A DNA stretch of 64,000 bases, from assembly GCA_037043455.1 (NCBI GenBank), contig JAWPHD010011270.1, positions 1 through 64,000 of the forward strand, read 5' to 3'. The stretch's first letter is position 1. Each line of letters starts with the position of its first letter. The DNA comes from Cyrtodaria siliqua. Taxonomy: Eukaryota; Mollusca; Bivalvia; Adapedonta; Hiatellidae. A program made the position numbers and the translations under genes. The notes below the pieces were generated by a model, which ran no database searches, had not been told where the DNA came from, and saw only the letters and a list, made by a program, of their open reading frames with translations. This document shows, in pieces, positions 21,585 to 34,073 of this stretch.

Positions 21585-21940
21585 TTATTTTTGAAAATCG
21601 GTTGAGAAATAAATATTTTATAGCCAAAATGAGTTTTTGATGGGGCTTTTCCTAATAGTATGTAAATTCCTTGTTGATGGGACAGCAGAAAATTAAGAAA
21701 TTTCAAATAACTTCATTTAGCCTTCATATTTTGCTATAAAACTTCCAGGGTGTCTTAGTTTACAAATATCCAACAATTTAAAACCACTTTTGGTTAAAAA
21801 ATTCTTAAAAAATATATGTTTTAAACATTTTCATGCAGCAGAATTTTGCATTAAAAATGCCCCATCAAAAACAGCTTTAGCGCATGAAATTAATATTTCT
21901 CAACCGAATTTGAAAAGTAAGGCATTTTTACTTACCACCT
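21585..21940. repeat. Inverted-repeat element
   Basis: CGGTTGAGAAATAAATATT and GTTTTTGATGGGGC on the left are mirrored by GCCCCATCAAAAAC and ATTAATATTTCTCAACCG on the right, about 200 bp apart. The outer boundaries are unclear. This is probably a MITE. Confidence 0.55.
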
Positions 21941-22379
21941 AAAATACAACGTATTTAGGTACTAGATGAATTTTGTCTGAAAAGTCTAAAAAAAACTTTG
22001 GCTGAAACAAGCGCCCTAAACAATAGTACACTTTATTACGATGCAAAACAAATTTACATATTTGATCACAGCTCAAGATGTATCAGTAAATAGTCCATCA
22101 TGCCGCACATGTAAAATAACCTTGCATGGTGTAAAACCAAATTTATGTAAAAGTGAAACCACGATTCCGTCTCAAAACAACGTTATCTCTTAAAAAAGAT
22201 AAGCAGTGGATACGGTTATCTGCGTGTATGAGCTAGTAATATTGTAATGTATGTTTAGTGTTAGAACGGCTACAGCGTATCAACAAACATCGGTAGACCG
22301 GTAGACTATCGACAAACATCGGTAGACTCCGTGGCTATATTGTGAACAAATTAGAGCGCAAAGTCCCTATACCAAATAC

Positions 22380-22475
22380 CGCTAAGGGCAATATCGGAAG
22401 CTATTCATTCTTCCACTCTATCTGGGGCGGCTCTAAATAACCTATAATGTGTTGATGAGCCGTTAAAAACATTCC
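22380..22475 (+). repeat. SINE family A, 3' fragment
   Basis: CTGGGGCGGCTCTAAATAAC and GTGTTGATGAGCCGTTAA match the 3' end of the copy at 425-705. Confidence 0.6.
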
Positions 22476-22599
22476 GGTCAATTCTGTCTATCTTTTTCTT
22501 ATCTGATTCGAAATCTTACGTATGTTTACGTCATATTAATCCGTGATGTCAGATCGAGATTATAGCGAATGCACGTTTTATTCTCGTAAAGTTGCTACA

Positions 22600-22624
22600 T
22601 AATTCTATCTATCTATCTATCTAG

Positions 22625-22656
<32 letters not shown>

Positions 22657-22830
22657 TGATACTGCAACACCCACTTTCGAAGATTATGTGCAGATTTCCT
22701 GGTAAAACCATTACTAAGCAATGTGGATTAATTATCTTGCTCAAGGATAAATAACATGGCCAGGGCGAGGATCGAACCCACGACCTTTCGATCTGAAGTT
22801 CGGCGCTTTACCACTGGACCACGCACTCCA
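22600..22830 (-). repeat. tRNA-derived SINE, family E, with (CTAT)n tail
   Basis: The minus strand begins GTGCGTGGTCCAGTGGTAAA (A-box-like), then GGTCGTGGGTTCGATCC (B box). It ends at an (ATAG)n microsatellite, seen on the plus strand as CTATCTATCTAT at 22603-22661. The head is 25 bp upstream of the first exon of the three-finger gene. Confidence 0.6.
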
Positions 22831-22854
22831 TGCAAATGATGACTCTAATTTCAG

Positions 22855-22940
22855 ATAACGCTACTCAGTGTTTCAGTTGTGATGATATGTCCCACCTGAA
22901 ATATTGTGACCGAGTTAAGACATGTGACAGCCCAAACGAG
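22855..22940 (+). CDS. Three-finger domain A, exon 1
   Basis: The acceptor TCTAATTTCAG and donor GTGAGT flank 86 bp. It enters in phase 1 and leaves in phase 0. It encodes the first CFSC pair and two more cysteines (YC, TC). Confidence 0.7.
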
Positions 22941-25900
22941 GTGAGTGATGCCATTAATGATATTATAGTTATTAGAATAGAGACTTTAGAGCTAAATATG
23001 TATGACGAGTATGCATATAGTACCGATGAGCAGGTAAGCACATTGGAATAAGAATGAAAATAAAAATATATAACGACAAAGAGAAAATGATAGACGATGG
23101 AGTGACAAAATACTATTGACACATATATATTTACAAGAGGTGTTCAACTTCTAACGTAACACTTTTGTTAAGATGTTAATTTTCAGCGGAAGTGATTATC
23201 ATAAAAAATCTGTGATTTAATTCTGAGAAATTGTCATTTAGAACGTATGCATTTAACAATAATCGTAAAGTTCACACGGTTTGCTTTAAATTACATTTTC
23301 AATTAGGTGCATGCTACTTTCCAATGTTTAACCTATATGTTTCTGTTGCCGAAGAGTTTTAAAGGGACACATGGCAATCTTGAAGTGTTTGAAATGGATG
23401 TCTCGATTTATATCCAGTATCATTTTTAGCTCTACTGATCAGAGATCAGCAGAGCTTATGCCGTGGTGCGGCGTCCGTCGTCCGTCCGTCCGTCTGTCCG
23501 TCTGTCTGTCCGTAAACTTTTATTTGTAGCGACTTCACAGCTGAAACTACTGGATGGATATTCATGAAACTTTACAGAAATGTTGCCCATAAAGTCTAGT
23601 TGATCCTAGCAAAAATTCATGTTGATGTGAAATCCAAGATGGCCGCCAAAGCTAAAAATAGAGTTTTAAAATACAAGTTTGTAGCGACTTCTTCTTGAAA
23701 ACTATAAGTGATATTGATATGGGACTTTTTCTAAAATGATCAGCATGACATGATGTTGATCCTAGTCAAAAATCGTTTTGATTCAACGTTAAACATGGCT
23801 GCAAGCGGCCATCTTTGTTTACATAGAGTTATATAGTAAAAACTTGTAGCGACAACTTCTCTGAAACTACTTGGCGGATTGTCATGAAACTTTACAGGAA
23901 TGTTGCTCTTGATGTCTAATTGATCCTAGAAAAATTTCAGGTCGGCCGGAAATTCAAGATGGCCGTCACAGCTAAAAATAGATTTTTAAAAAATAAGTTT
24001 GTAGCGACTACTTCTTGAAAACTATAAGTGATATTGATATGGGACTTTTTCTAAAATGATCAGCATTACAGGATGTTGATCCTAGTCAAAAATCGTTTTG
24101 ATTCAACGTTAAACATGGCTGCCAGCGGCCATCTTTGTTTACATAGAGTTATATAGTAAAAACTTGTAGCGACTACTTCTCTGAAACTACTTGGCGGATT
24201 GTCATGAAACTTTACAGGAATGTTGCTCTTGATGTCTAATTGATCCTATCAAAATTTCAGGTCGGCCGGAAATTCAAGATGGCCGTCACAGCTAAAAATA
24301 GATTTTTAAAAAATAAGTTTGTAGCGACTACTTCTTGAAAACTATAAGTGATATGGGACTTTTTCTAAAATGATCAGCATGACATGATGTAGATCCTTGT
24401 GGAAAATTATTTTGATTCGGCGTTAAACATGGCTGCCAGTGGCCATCTTTGGTTACATAGAGTTATATAGTAAAAACTTGTAGCGACTACTCCTCTGAAA
24501 CTACTTGACGGATGTTCATGAAACTTCACAGGAATGTTGCTCTTGATGTCTAGTTGATCCTAGAAAAATTTCAGGTCGGCCGGAAATTCAAGATGGCCGC
24601 CACAGCTAAAAATAGATTTAAAATAAATAAGTTTGTAGCGACTACTTCTTCAAAACAATAAGAGATATTGATATGGGACTTTTTCTAAAATGATCAGTAT
24701 GACATGATGTTGGTCCTTGTCGAAAATCGTTTTGATTTGACCTTAAACATGGCTGCTTTGTTTACATAGAGTTATATAATGAAAACTTGTAGCGACTACT
24801 TCTTTGAAACTACCTGACGGATTTTCATGAAACTTCACAGGAATGTTGCTCTTAATGTCTTATTGATCTTAGCAAAATTTCAGGTCGGCCGGAAATTCAA
24901 GATGGCCGCCACGGTTAAAAATAGATTTTCAAAAAACAAGTCTGTAGCGACTACTTCCTGAAATCAAAATCAATCAGTAGAGCTTCAAGGTCATTGACCT
25001 CTTGTTACTTTTACCCTGGTTACATTTAAATAAATAAAATTTTAAGTATTCACTATTTCGTCTTATTATATTATGCAGAAAAAATAGCGGGACGCCGTGT
25101 TTTTAAAAAAAAAAAAAGATTGCCGTGTGTCCCTTTAAATCAAATAATTCCCATAAATGCAAATCATAACTGTATAAAACTGCGTTTTCAATTTAAACAT
25201 AATTGTATGTTTTATTTTAAGACAAAAATATAAATGTTGAATTAAAGGCTCGAATTGTAGCGCAATATTAAGAAATTGACAGATAATAGGACAGTTTGCT
25301 CGTATTTAACCTATGATTTTATAAATTCACCAAAATAGGCATTTTATATATATTTTGTAATACAATTAATGAATAGTTATTGCTGCTGTTTTATCACATA
25401 CCATATTCTTTTGTCAATATATATATAATTTCGATCATTATTTACAAATGTGTGTGTTTTGCCCCATATCTTAAGCTATATGTTTTCTTTCTTTCTTTTC
25501 TTTCTTTATTTTTTTACAAGAAAGTAATGAAACTTATTGTTTTATAGAGGAGGAAACCATAACAATGCCTGCAGTTGATGTTTCGAACTAGGAGTTTTCA
25601 TAATTTAATCATTTTCAAAGTGAAATCGTGAAAACTGGCAGATAGAAAAAAAGTGAATATTCTAATTTGTTTACGTTCAGAGATGGACATATCAGATAAC
25701 TATAACATCAGACGACAATTTACAAGCATTTAAAAAAAAATAATGGATTGCATTTATTTTTATAATAGACGATATTTGCTTCAAAACGTCATTCTGTACC
25801 CCTTTTTAAAAACACGGATGCAGGAATATTAGGAAGCACACAATAGTTCACGTCATAACTGTTTATATCGAACTGTTTATATCGAAGGAATCATTATGTC

Positions 25901-28900
25901 TCCACACCAACCCCACCCCCCCCCCCCCCCCCCCCCCACCACCACCACCACCATTGTTTTTAGCTTCGATGTGTGCCTGTCTGTCCGTCACAAGTCGTGT
26001 CCTCTCCATATCTCTTGAACCGCCTGAGGGATTTTGAAATATATATAGCTCTAAAAATCCAACAGGAAAAGCAGCATTCAAGGACGACAGTTAACCACCA
26101 ACATACACTGAAACAAAACACACATTTAAAGATGATTAAAAGGCCAAATAAGACATCACAAACACAAAAGGGATCACAATAGGGCTATCGCCTTGGAACG
26201 GTCAGTGGCAAAAAAGGCCGCTGGGGGTTTAAACCAAGTTCTAGGTTGCACCAAACCTAACACTTAGCATACTGTCAACCCAATAAAACGGGACAGTGTA
26301 AATAAAAAAATCCCCGCCATGAACTATTCTCTAACCAACAAGGCAGCACTTGGCACAAATGTTCACCATATTGAGAAGACGTGCAGAGCGCAACTGCTCG
26401 GCCGTTTCCAAAGGTCCATTTTCATACTCTTTTTTTCCAGCCACGTCCGTTCAAGGTTAAGGTCATATGCACTATATTTCGTGTCCTCTCCAAGGTCACA
26501 CTTAGAGGTCGAAGGTCGTATGCACTATATTTCGTGTCCTTTCCATATCTTTGGAATTGCTGGAAGGATTTTGAAATAACTTGGCCCAAATGTTCACCAA
26601 TCGAGACAACATGCAGAGCGCAACCACGTCCGTTCAAGGTCAAGGTCACACTTAGAGGTCGAAGGTCATATGCTCTATATTTCGTGTCCTCTCCATATCT
26701 CTTGAACCGCTTAGGGATTTTGAAATAACTTGGCACAAATGTTCACTATATCGAGATCACGTGCAGAGCGTTGCAGAGCGCAACTTTCAGCCATTTTGGT
26801 TCATATGCATTACACTGAGAGTGTTTCTGTGTGTGGGGTGGGGGTGGGGGGGGGAGGACATATGTTTTTGTTACAAAAACAACCCCGTCTAGTTAGACTT
26901 GACATTAAAATGAACATGTTCGGCGAGAATATTAAGATATTTGATATGAAAATGTTACGTTATAAGATAAACACCTCTTGTAGTAAACAAATATTACTAG
27001 CACACACACAACCAGAACTAAATACATGAGGAATTTAGAACTATGAATGTGCATAGGTACGTACCCTCGCACTCAAAGACATTTTTGTATCCTTACAATG
27101 TCATAAAAGTTTGGTCGCAATCAATGTTTGAAAACTGTATCATAGACGTGGAGATCGTGTTTATACTAATAAGCAATTGCTGGACTGCTATATCTGTAGT
27201 TGCCGATATATACTGAAAGCTAAAAGAAAGGCACCACCATTTTAATGTACAAACTGTCTTAAACAGTGTTTAACTCGACAGAGTTATGATTCTTGCACTC
27301 TGTACTTTCTCGTATATATCCCTCTATCATTGTATGACGTTTCATTGTAGTCCCATCAGTAGTTTTGAAGTTATGCTCCGGGGAAAAGTGGGACGGACGG
27401 ACGGACAAAGCGGCGACTATATGCTCCCACGAGAATTTCGGGCAGCATAAAAACGGTATGGCCGGATCTGCCTAGAGCCCCTCCTTTAATGAGGTAAACA
27501 TGTACCACATGTACCACTAATTTCATATAATTTCTGTTTTCTTACAGGTCTGCTACGTTCACAGCTTTGCTAAGAGTTTTGATCTGACATATTACAAGTC
27601 AGGATGCATAAACAAAAATGTAAGTAACCTATGTTAAGTATAATAGGAGTATTGTTAGGAGTAACTTGTTCTGGAAGTTTGTATCAACTGGAGTAGGTAA
27701 ATGCCAGATCCTGATCACAGGAGGAGTTAGCCTCAAGTGTGATCCTGAGCTGTCTTTACATAAGAGAGTGATGAGAGCTTTAGTAATGATCGTTGTAGTA
27801 TATACTCTTTTCATCTTAGGTTCTTGCAGTAATAGTTAGCAATCCGGCGTTCGAATCACTATTTATGCTTCTTGTTTTGTTTTTTCACGATGTGTAAAGA
27901 GTTACAAATTAGAACACAAATAATAGCCAGAAGTACCAATAGTGTTTCGGACGACGGATTGCTAACTAGGGGATGGTTTTTGGTAAAAGGCATGACAGAG
28001 TGGGGATTGTAAAACATATGTTGAACATGTAGCCTATGCTAAGTTTCAAACGTTTTATTTCAATATGTTTTTAGAATGTGACTGTACATTCAAATGTTTA
28101 ACCGAACATCTAAGTTGAAAAGGGAGCTAGTTCTGATAAAATGCATGGCAGAGTAATGGTGCTTGTCATACTTAGGAATTGGATAGATATTACATGTATT
28201 TGATAAATCAATATATTATCTTGCTATCAGGGACGTTTTCTTTTAAAAACGTTTTGCGTATTTTCCCCACATGTTAGATGAAGTTGAAATCGACATATAT
28301 ACATGCTATACAATATAATACACGGTTATACTAAGTCATAACAATTTAATTAAATAACCATATACAATGATTTTATAGAAATTATAACTTTATTATTACA
28401 TAGTTGTATATTATATTATTACATAGTTACAGTAGAATTCCACGCAATAAGTACATTTCTATAACAAAATCAATGTAATAAATAGAGTTTAATTTACCAG
28501 CTGATGTGATGGGTTCTTTTCTTGATTGAAATTCACTTTAAGACTTAAACTTGTGTGTTTTAAATTAGCTATCCCGCTATCAACAAGCAAATTTACAACA
28601 GATGTAAATATGCTGACTATGAGGTATATATATAACATACATATTTTGAAAATCCAAACTCTATAGACACAATATAAACGGCTTTAACCAGTTAAGACAA
28701 AACCCAAAACTGGAGCGTCGAATTAAGAGTTACCAACTCATAATTCATTTCACACATATTCAATCACGGGTGTAGAACCTGTAGAAAAACTATACTTTTA
28801 ATCGGCACATATACGTTATTATATGACATGAACACCTGGATAGAGTTTTGATAAACATAGAGGTTTTTAGTGAAATGTTACCGTTATTTGGCGGGGTAGT

Positions 28901-31900
28901 TTCTTGTATAATTAAGATATATTGTGTATACAACATAAGTGATTTCCGTTGGAGTACTGTTAAAACGAACATCTTACATTGTCGAAGATCACAAACCTTT
29001 AGGCCTGACTTTAAAGTAATAATGGTAAATAGCTAAACATATTAAAATATTCTAACTTCAACATCCAAAGTGTTAGGTCTAATGAGAATTTTAAAATACA
29101 TAGTAGGTCGAACATCTTTAAATCAAATATTTATATCATATGTGCGACCAATTATTGAGTATGCTTCGACAGTCTGAGACGGTTGTACCGTCGGTGAGAG
29201 AAACTCTTTAAAACAAGATCCACATGAATCAGCCCGTATTATAACAGGTTTAAAGCTATCCGTATCTTTAAACAAGTTAAAACGCTATACGTATCTTTAA
29301 ACAAGTTAAAACGCTATCTTTATTTAATTCTTAAGGTACACGCATATATACTAGTAAACATTCCTAAGCACCCACCTAAGAATATGTCAATAATATGTCT
29401 CATTGTTTTAAGTAAGTAAGTAAGTACGTATACTAAGTAAGTAATTTCTTTATTTATGGAGGGTGACTCAATTGGCATAGCCAATCTTCCTTGAGGCCCT
29501 CTTAATAACATTTTTACAAATATAATACAACACATAACGTAATTTATCAAATAGCTGTAGGCATACTTATGAACACATATCAAAGCATATGACAATGTGA
29601 TATTTTAAAATGAAACGCTGTCTAAAGTCAATCAAGATGAAACATAAACATACTACAGTGTATACATAAACATAGACACATTTGTATTGTGTATACATCA
29701 TTACTGCTTTTAATCCATGGAATTAACGATATTTGAAAGCAAATTAGATTTAGATTCGATTTCACTTTTTACCCATTTCAAGCATTTCTTGGAAAAATAT
29801 ATTCAGTGATGCAGAGTTTTTAATTTCGAGTGGAATACTATTCCATACTGAAGTTCCAGAATATGATAAGCTCCTTATTTGGCTTAAGTATTATGGAATT
29901 TCCATTTGTAATTGATCTCAGTTGCATTGAAGAATTTTGCTCATTTACTCTCATATGAAACAAGTCGCTTAGATATATTTCACGCTTGACAGAGAACTTT
30001 TAGAAATAGTTAGTGCTTATGCAGAATACAGGTACTTGAATTTCAAACGATATTCAATTGAAAGGGAGGTAATTTAGAATTATTCATGTTTTATTTTATT
30101 ATAGATGGAACATATGCAACAAATGGGTCAAACTTTTATGTTTTTGATGTTATTGCCTACCAATCTTAAGAAATTTATATCTTTAAGCGGACTTAGATTC
30201 ATGTTATGTATTTTATCAGCACATATGTTTTTATATAAAAGGAGGTTAATTCTAAAAAGATACAACACTTTAAACAAAAATATAAATATTTTAGAAACTA
30301 CTGGTCACAATAAAATATTTTTCACACAACTATTTTCTGAAACATATTTAAAATAAGAAAATAATTTAAAATAGAAAAGTGACTAATTGGGAATTTTGTT
30401 CAGTATATATCTAAAACATGATCGAAATACATTTACAATGGCATTTGATTACATCATAACATTTTTCGGCCAATATAAAGTTAAACACTGTTTAAGATCG
30501 ATTTTGGCGTCACTTTAATTCATTATATGCAAGATATAACACTGTTTAAGATCGATTTTGGCGTCACTTTTATTATATGCAAGATATAACATTGTTGTCT
30601 CATACGTTAGTTCGTAACGCTTCATATGTAATAAATAACCATAATTTCCATATTTATCCACATGTAATAATAACAAGAGTTGTCGTTCGTTTTCTACAGA
30701 AGTGTGACAACAACCAACAAATGCAAGGATCGATTAGAAATGGAGATTGTACAGAGTGCTGTCAGGGAAGTGTTTGTAACACCCGCGGTTGTGGCGATGA
30801 CGGTAATCTTTTATATACACTAGTAGTTATAGAAATTGCCATTTTGCTTCACATATAATAACCCAATATAACCTTATCGGCAACAGTATTAGTGTGTGCA
30901 ATATGATTATTTTTTTGGCTACCCTTTGGGGAAAGGAATGGGTGGAGGGGCTTGGAGATACTGAAATGTGTGCTTGAGCCAAATGGCAAGGTTCCATGTG
31001 CTAGTGAATCGATATTTTGAAAGCAATACCCGTTCAATGCTGTTTGAACGAAAGTTGATAAGCTCATCTGAGCCGAAGGCTAAAGTGAGCTATTGTGACC
31101 GTCCAATTTTGACCGAAGTTTACACAGATAATGCTTAGGTCAAAGACTTACAACGTTATAACAAGAGGCCCAAGAGGGCCTCTGGACGCTCTACTGGCTC
31201 AATATAAAGTTTATGTATAAGGGGCCATAAGTCTTTCAAAAATCATTCAACCAGAACATGACAATGACAGGTGCAACTAGGCTTAGTACTGATCATTCTC
31301 GCCAAGATTCGCTGAAATCTGGCAAAACGTTCAGAAGAGACTTATCTGGACAAAGTTTGTGTATTAAAACATTAAAAGGGTCACAACTCTGCCAAAAATC
31401 ATTCAACCGAAATACGGCGATGATATACACAACTAGGCTTGATACTGATCATCCTTGTCAAGTTTCGTTCATATCCAGCCAGGGGTTCAGGAGAACTAGC
31501 CCGGAAAAATATTATGGTATCAAAATTCTTTAAAGGGCCATAACTCTGCCAACTAGCTGTAAACCGGAACGTGACGATGACATGCACAACTAGGCTTGGT
31601 GCTGATCATCCCTGCAAAGTTTCATTGAAGTCTGACGAGGGGTTCAGGAGAAGTAGATCAGACAAAGTTTGTGTATTAAAACCTTTAAAGGGCCATAATT
31701 CTGCTAAAAAAATCATTCAACCGGAATACGGCAAAGATTTGCACAACTAGACATGGAATTGATCATCCCTAAAAAGCTTCGTTTAATTCCGGCCAGGGGT
31801 TCAGGAGAACTAGTCAAAAGTTTGTGTATTAAAACCTTTAAAGGGCTATAACTCCGCCAAAATCATTCAACTGGAACATGGTGACTATGTGCAACTAGGC

Positions 31901-34030
31901 TTGGTACTGATCATCCCTGAAAAGTTTCAATGAAATCCGGCCAAATGAAGGCCATTTCGTCTTAATGAGGCCAAGATATAGCATATTTCAGAAAATCAAG
32001 GGCCATGACTCCGATGTAAATGGTCCAATCTGGATGGTTTTCGAACTTGTCCAAGCTTTCATTGATATTAACAACCTGGTAAAGTTTCTTAAAGATCGGA
32101 TGAAAGATAAAGGCCCTATCGTCTTAACGAGGCAAAATATAGGATTTTTAACTAAATCAAGGGCCATAACTCCACTGTTACTAGTCCGATCTGGCTGGTT
32201 TTCGAACTTGACCGAGCTTTCATTGATATAAACAATCTGGAAAGTTTGGTAAAGATCGAATGAAAGATAAAGGCCGAATCGTCTTAACGAGTCAAAATAT
32301 AGCATTTTTAACTAAATCAAGGGCAATAACTCCGCTGTTAATGGTCCGATCTAGCTGGTTTTCGAACTTATTCGAGCTTTATTGATATTAAAAGTCTGTG
32401 CAAGTTTGGTAAATATCAAATAATAAATGAAGGTGCTAGAGTGTTCACAAGGCTTAATATGGCATTTTTCAGCAAACAAGGGCCATAACTCCGGTGAAAT
32501 TATTTCGATCTTGCCGGTTTTCGAAGTTGTCCGAGCTTTTATTGATATAAAGACACTGGCAAAGTTAAGTAAAGGTCCGATCAATATTGAAGGCCCTAGA
32601 GTGTTCACAAGGCAGAAAATAGCATTTTTCAGAAAAAAACAAGGGCCATAACTCCGGTGTAACTGATACAATTTAGCTGGTTTTCGAACTTGTTTGAGCT
32701 TTCATTGATATTAACAATCTGTGCAAGTTTGGTAAAGATCAAATAATCAATGAATGTGCTAGTGTTCACAAGGCAGAAAATGGCATTTTTCAGAAAAAAA
32801 ACAAGGGCCATAACTCTGGTGTTACTGACTCAATTTAGCTGATTTTCGGACTGGTCCAAGCTATCATTGGTATTAACAATCTGTGCATGTTTGGTAACGA
32901 TCAAATAATAAACGAAGGTGTTAGAGCGTTCACATGGCAGAAAATAGCAATTTTCAGGAAAAAAACAATGGCCAGAACTCCGGCGTTACTGATCCGATTT
33001 GGCTGGTTTTGGAACTTGTCCGAGCTGTCATTGATATTAACAATCTTTGCAAGTTTGGTAAAGATCAAATAATAAATGAAGGTGCTAGAGTGTTCACAAG
33101 GCTTAATATGCATTTTCCAGCAAACCAAGGGCCATAAATCCGGTGAAATTTATCCGATCCGGCTGGTATTCGAACTTGTCCGAGCTTTCATTGATATTAA
33201 CAACCTGTTAAAGTTTGGTAAAGATCGGATGAAAAATGAAGGCCCTATCGTGTTAACAAGACAAAAGTTAACGACGGACGGACGACGGACGGACGGACGA
33301 CGGACAACTCGCCATCCCATAAGCTCTGCTGGCCCTTGGCCAGTAGAGCTAAAAAAAATAGGTAAATCGAATCCACGATAGGCGTCGTTATTATACCCCG
33401 AGAAAAGAAAATCGGGTCAGATATGCTTTATTCTTCGTTCCTGCAAAATTGGTTTTACCTAATTATGCCCTACCGACTTGGAAATTGTTCACCAATTATT
33501 GAAATTCATAGATTCATTAGAGGTCTAGACAGAACACAGGATGTGAAACACTACTTGTTGACGTAGCCAAAACGGAGTGAATAGTTAACCGTTGTTTTAT
33601 ATATATAACCGGGTCTCGGGTGTAAGATTTGAACACACAAAACTTCCCAGGTTTAAACTATTTATTCGTCCAGGTTCGCAATATACGAATTATTTTGAGC
33701 CTGAAATATAAGAACAACATCGGTAAAACTAAGTGAAAATCTATCAGGTAAGCTAAATGACTCAATTCAGCAAATGCAACATTTCACGTACATGTATACT
33801 ATAAAAACACTTAAAACAGTCTTACCAGAATCGATTCCATAATATGCGTTTCTCAATAAATATGCTCCATGTAATATGGCAAAGCCTATCTAGAAACTAT
33901 AAAACTATAGCTAAGTTTGGTCTCGCGACCTTACCCTCAGAAGGTAGATGTAGAATGCCTCGTAGGTAGAGATAGGAAGGCGGGAGTTAGTAATTTTAGC
34001 GCCAATAAGGGACCGACCATTTTGATCTCT

Positions 34031-34073
<43 letters not shown>

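Noticed and set aside
22830..23051. Single 73-codon open frame as the gene
   Set aside because: Only the part between the AG at 22854 and the GTGAGT at 22941 has cysteine-rich coding character; the rest is read-through into the intron.
29410..29444. TAAG repeats read as a run of splice donors
   Set aside because: Part of the microsatellite tail of a LINE 3' end on the minus strand.
31965..33381. Several overlapping 60-106-codon frames on both strands
   Set aside because: They repeat with the 160-bp satellite period and share no start or codon character; by-products of the pearl core.
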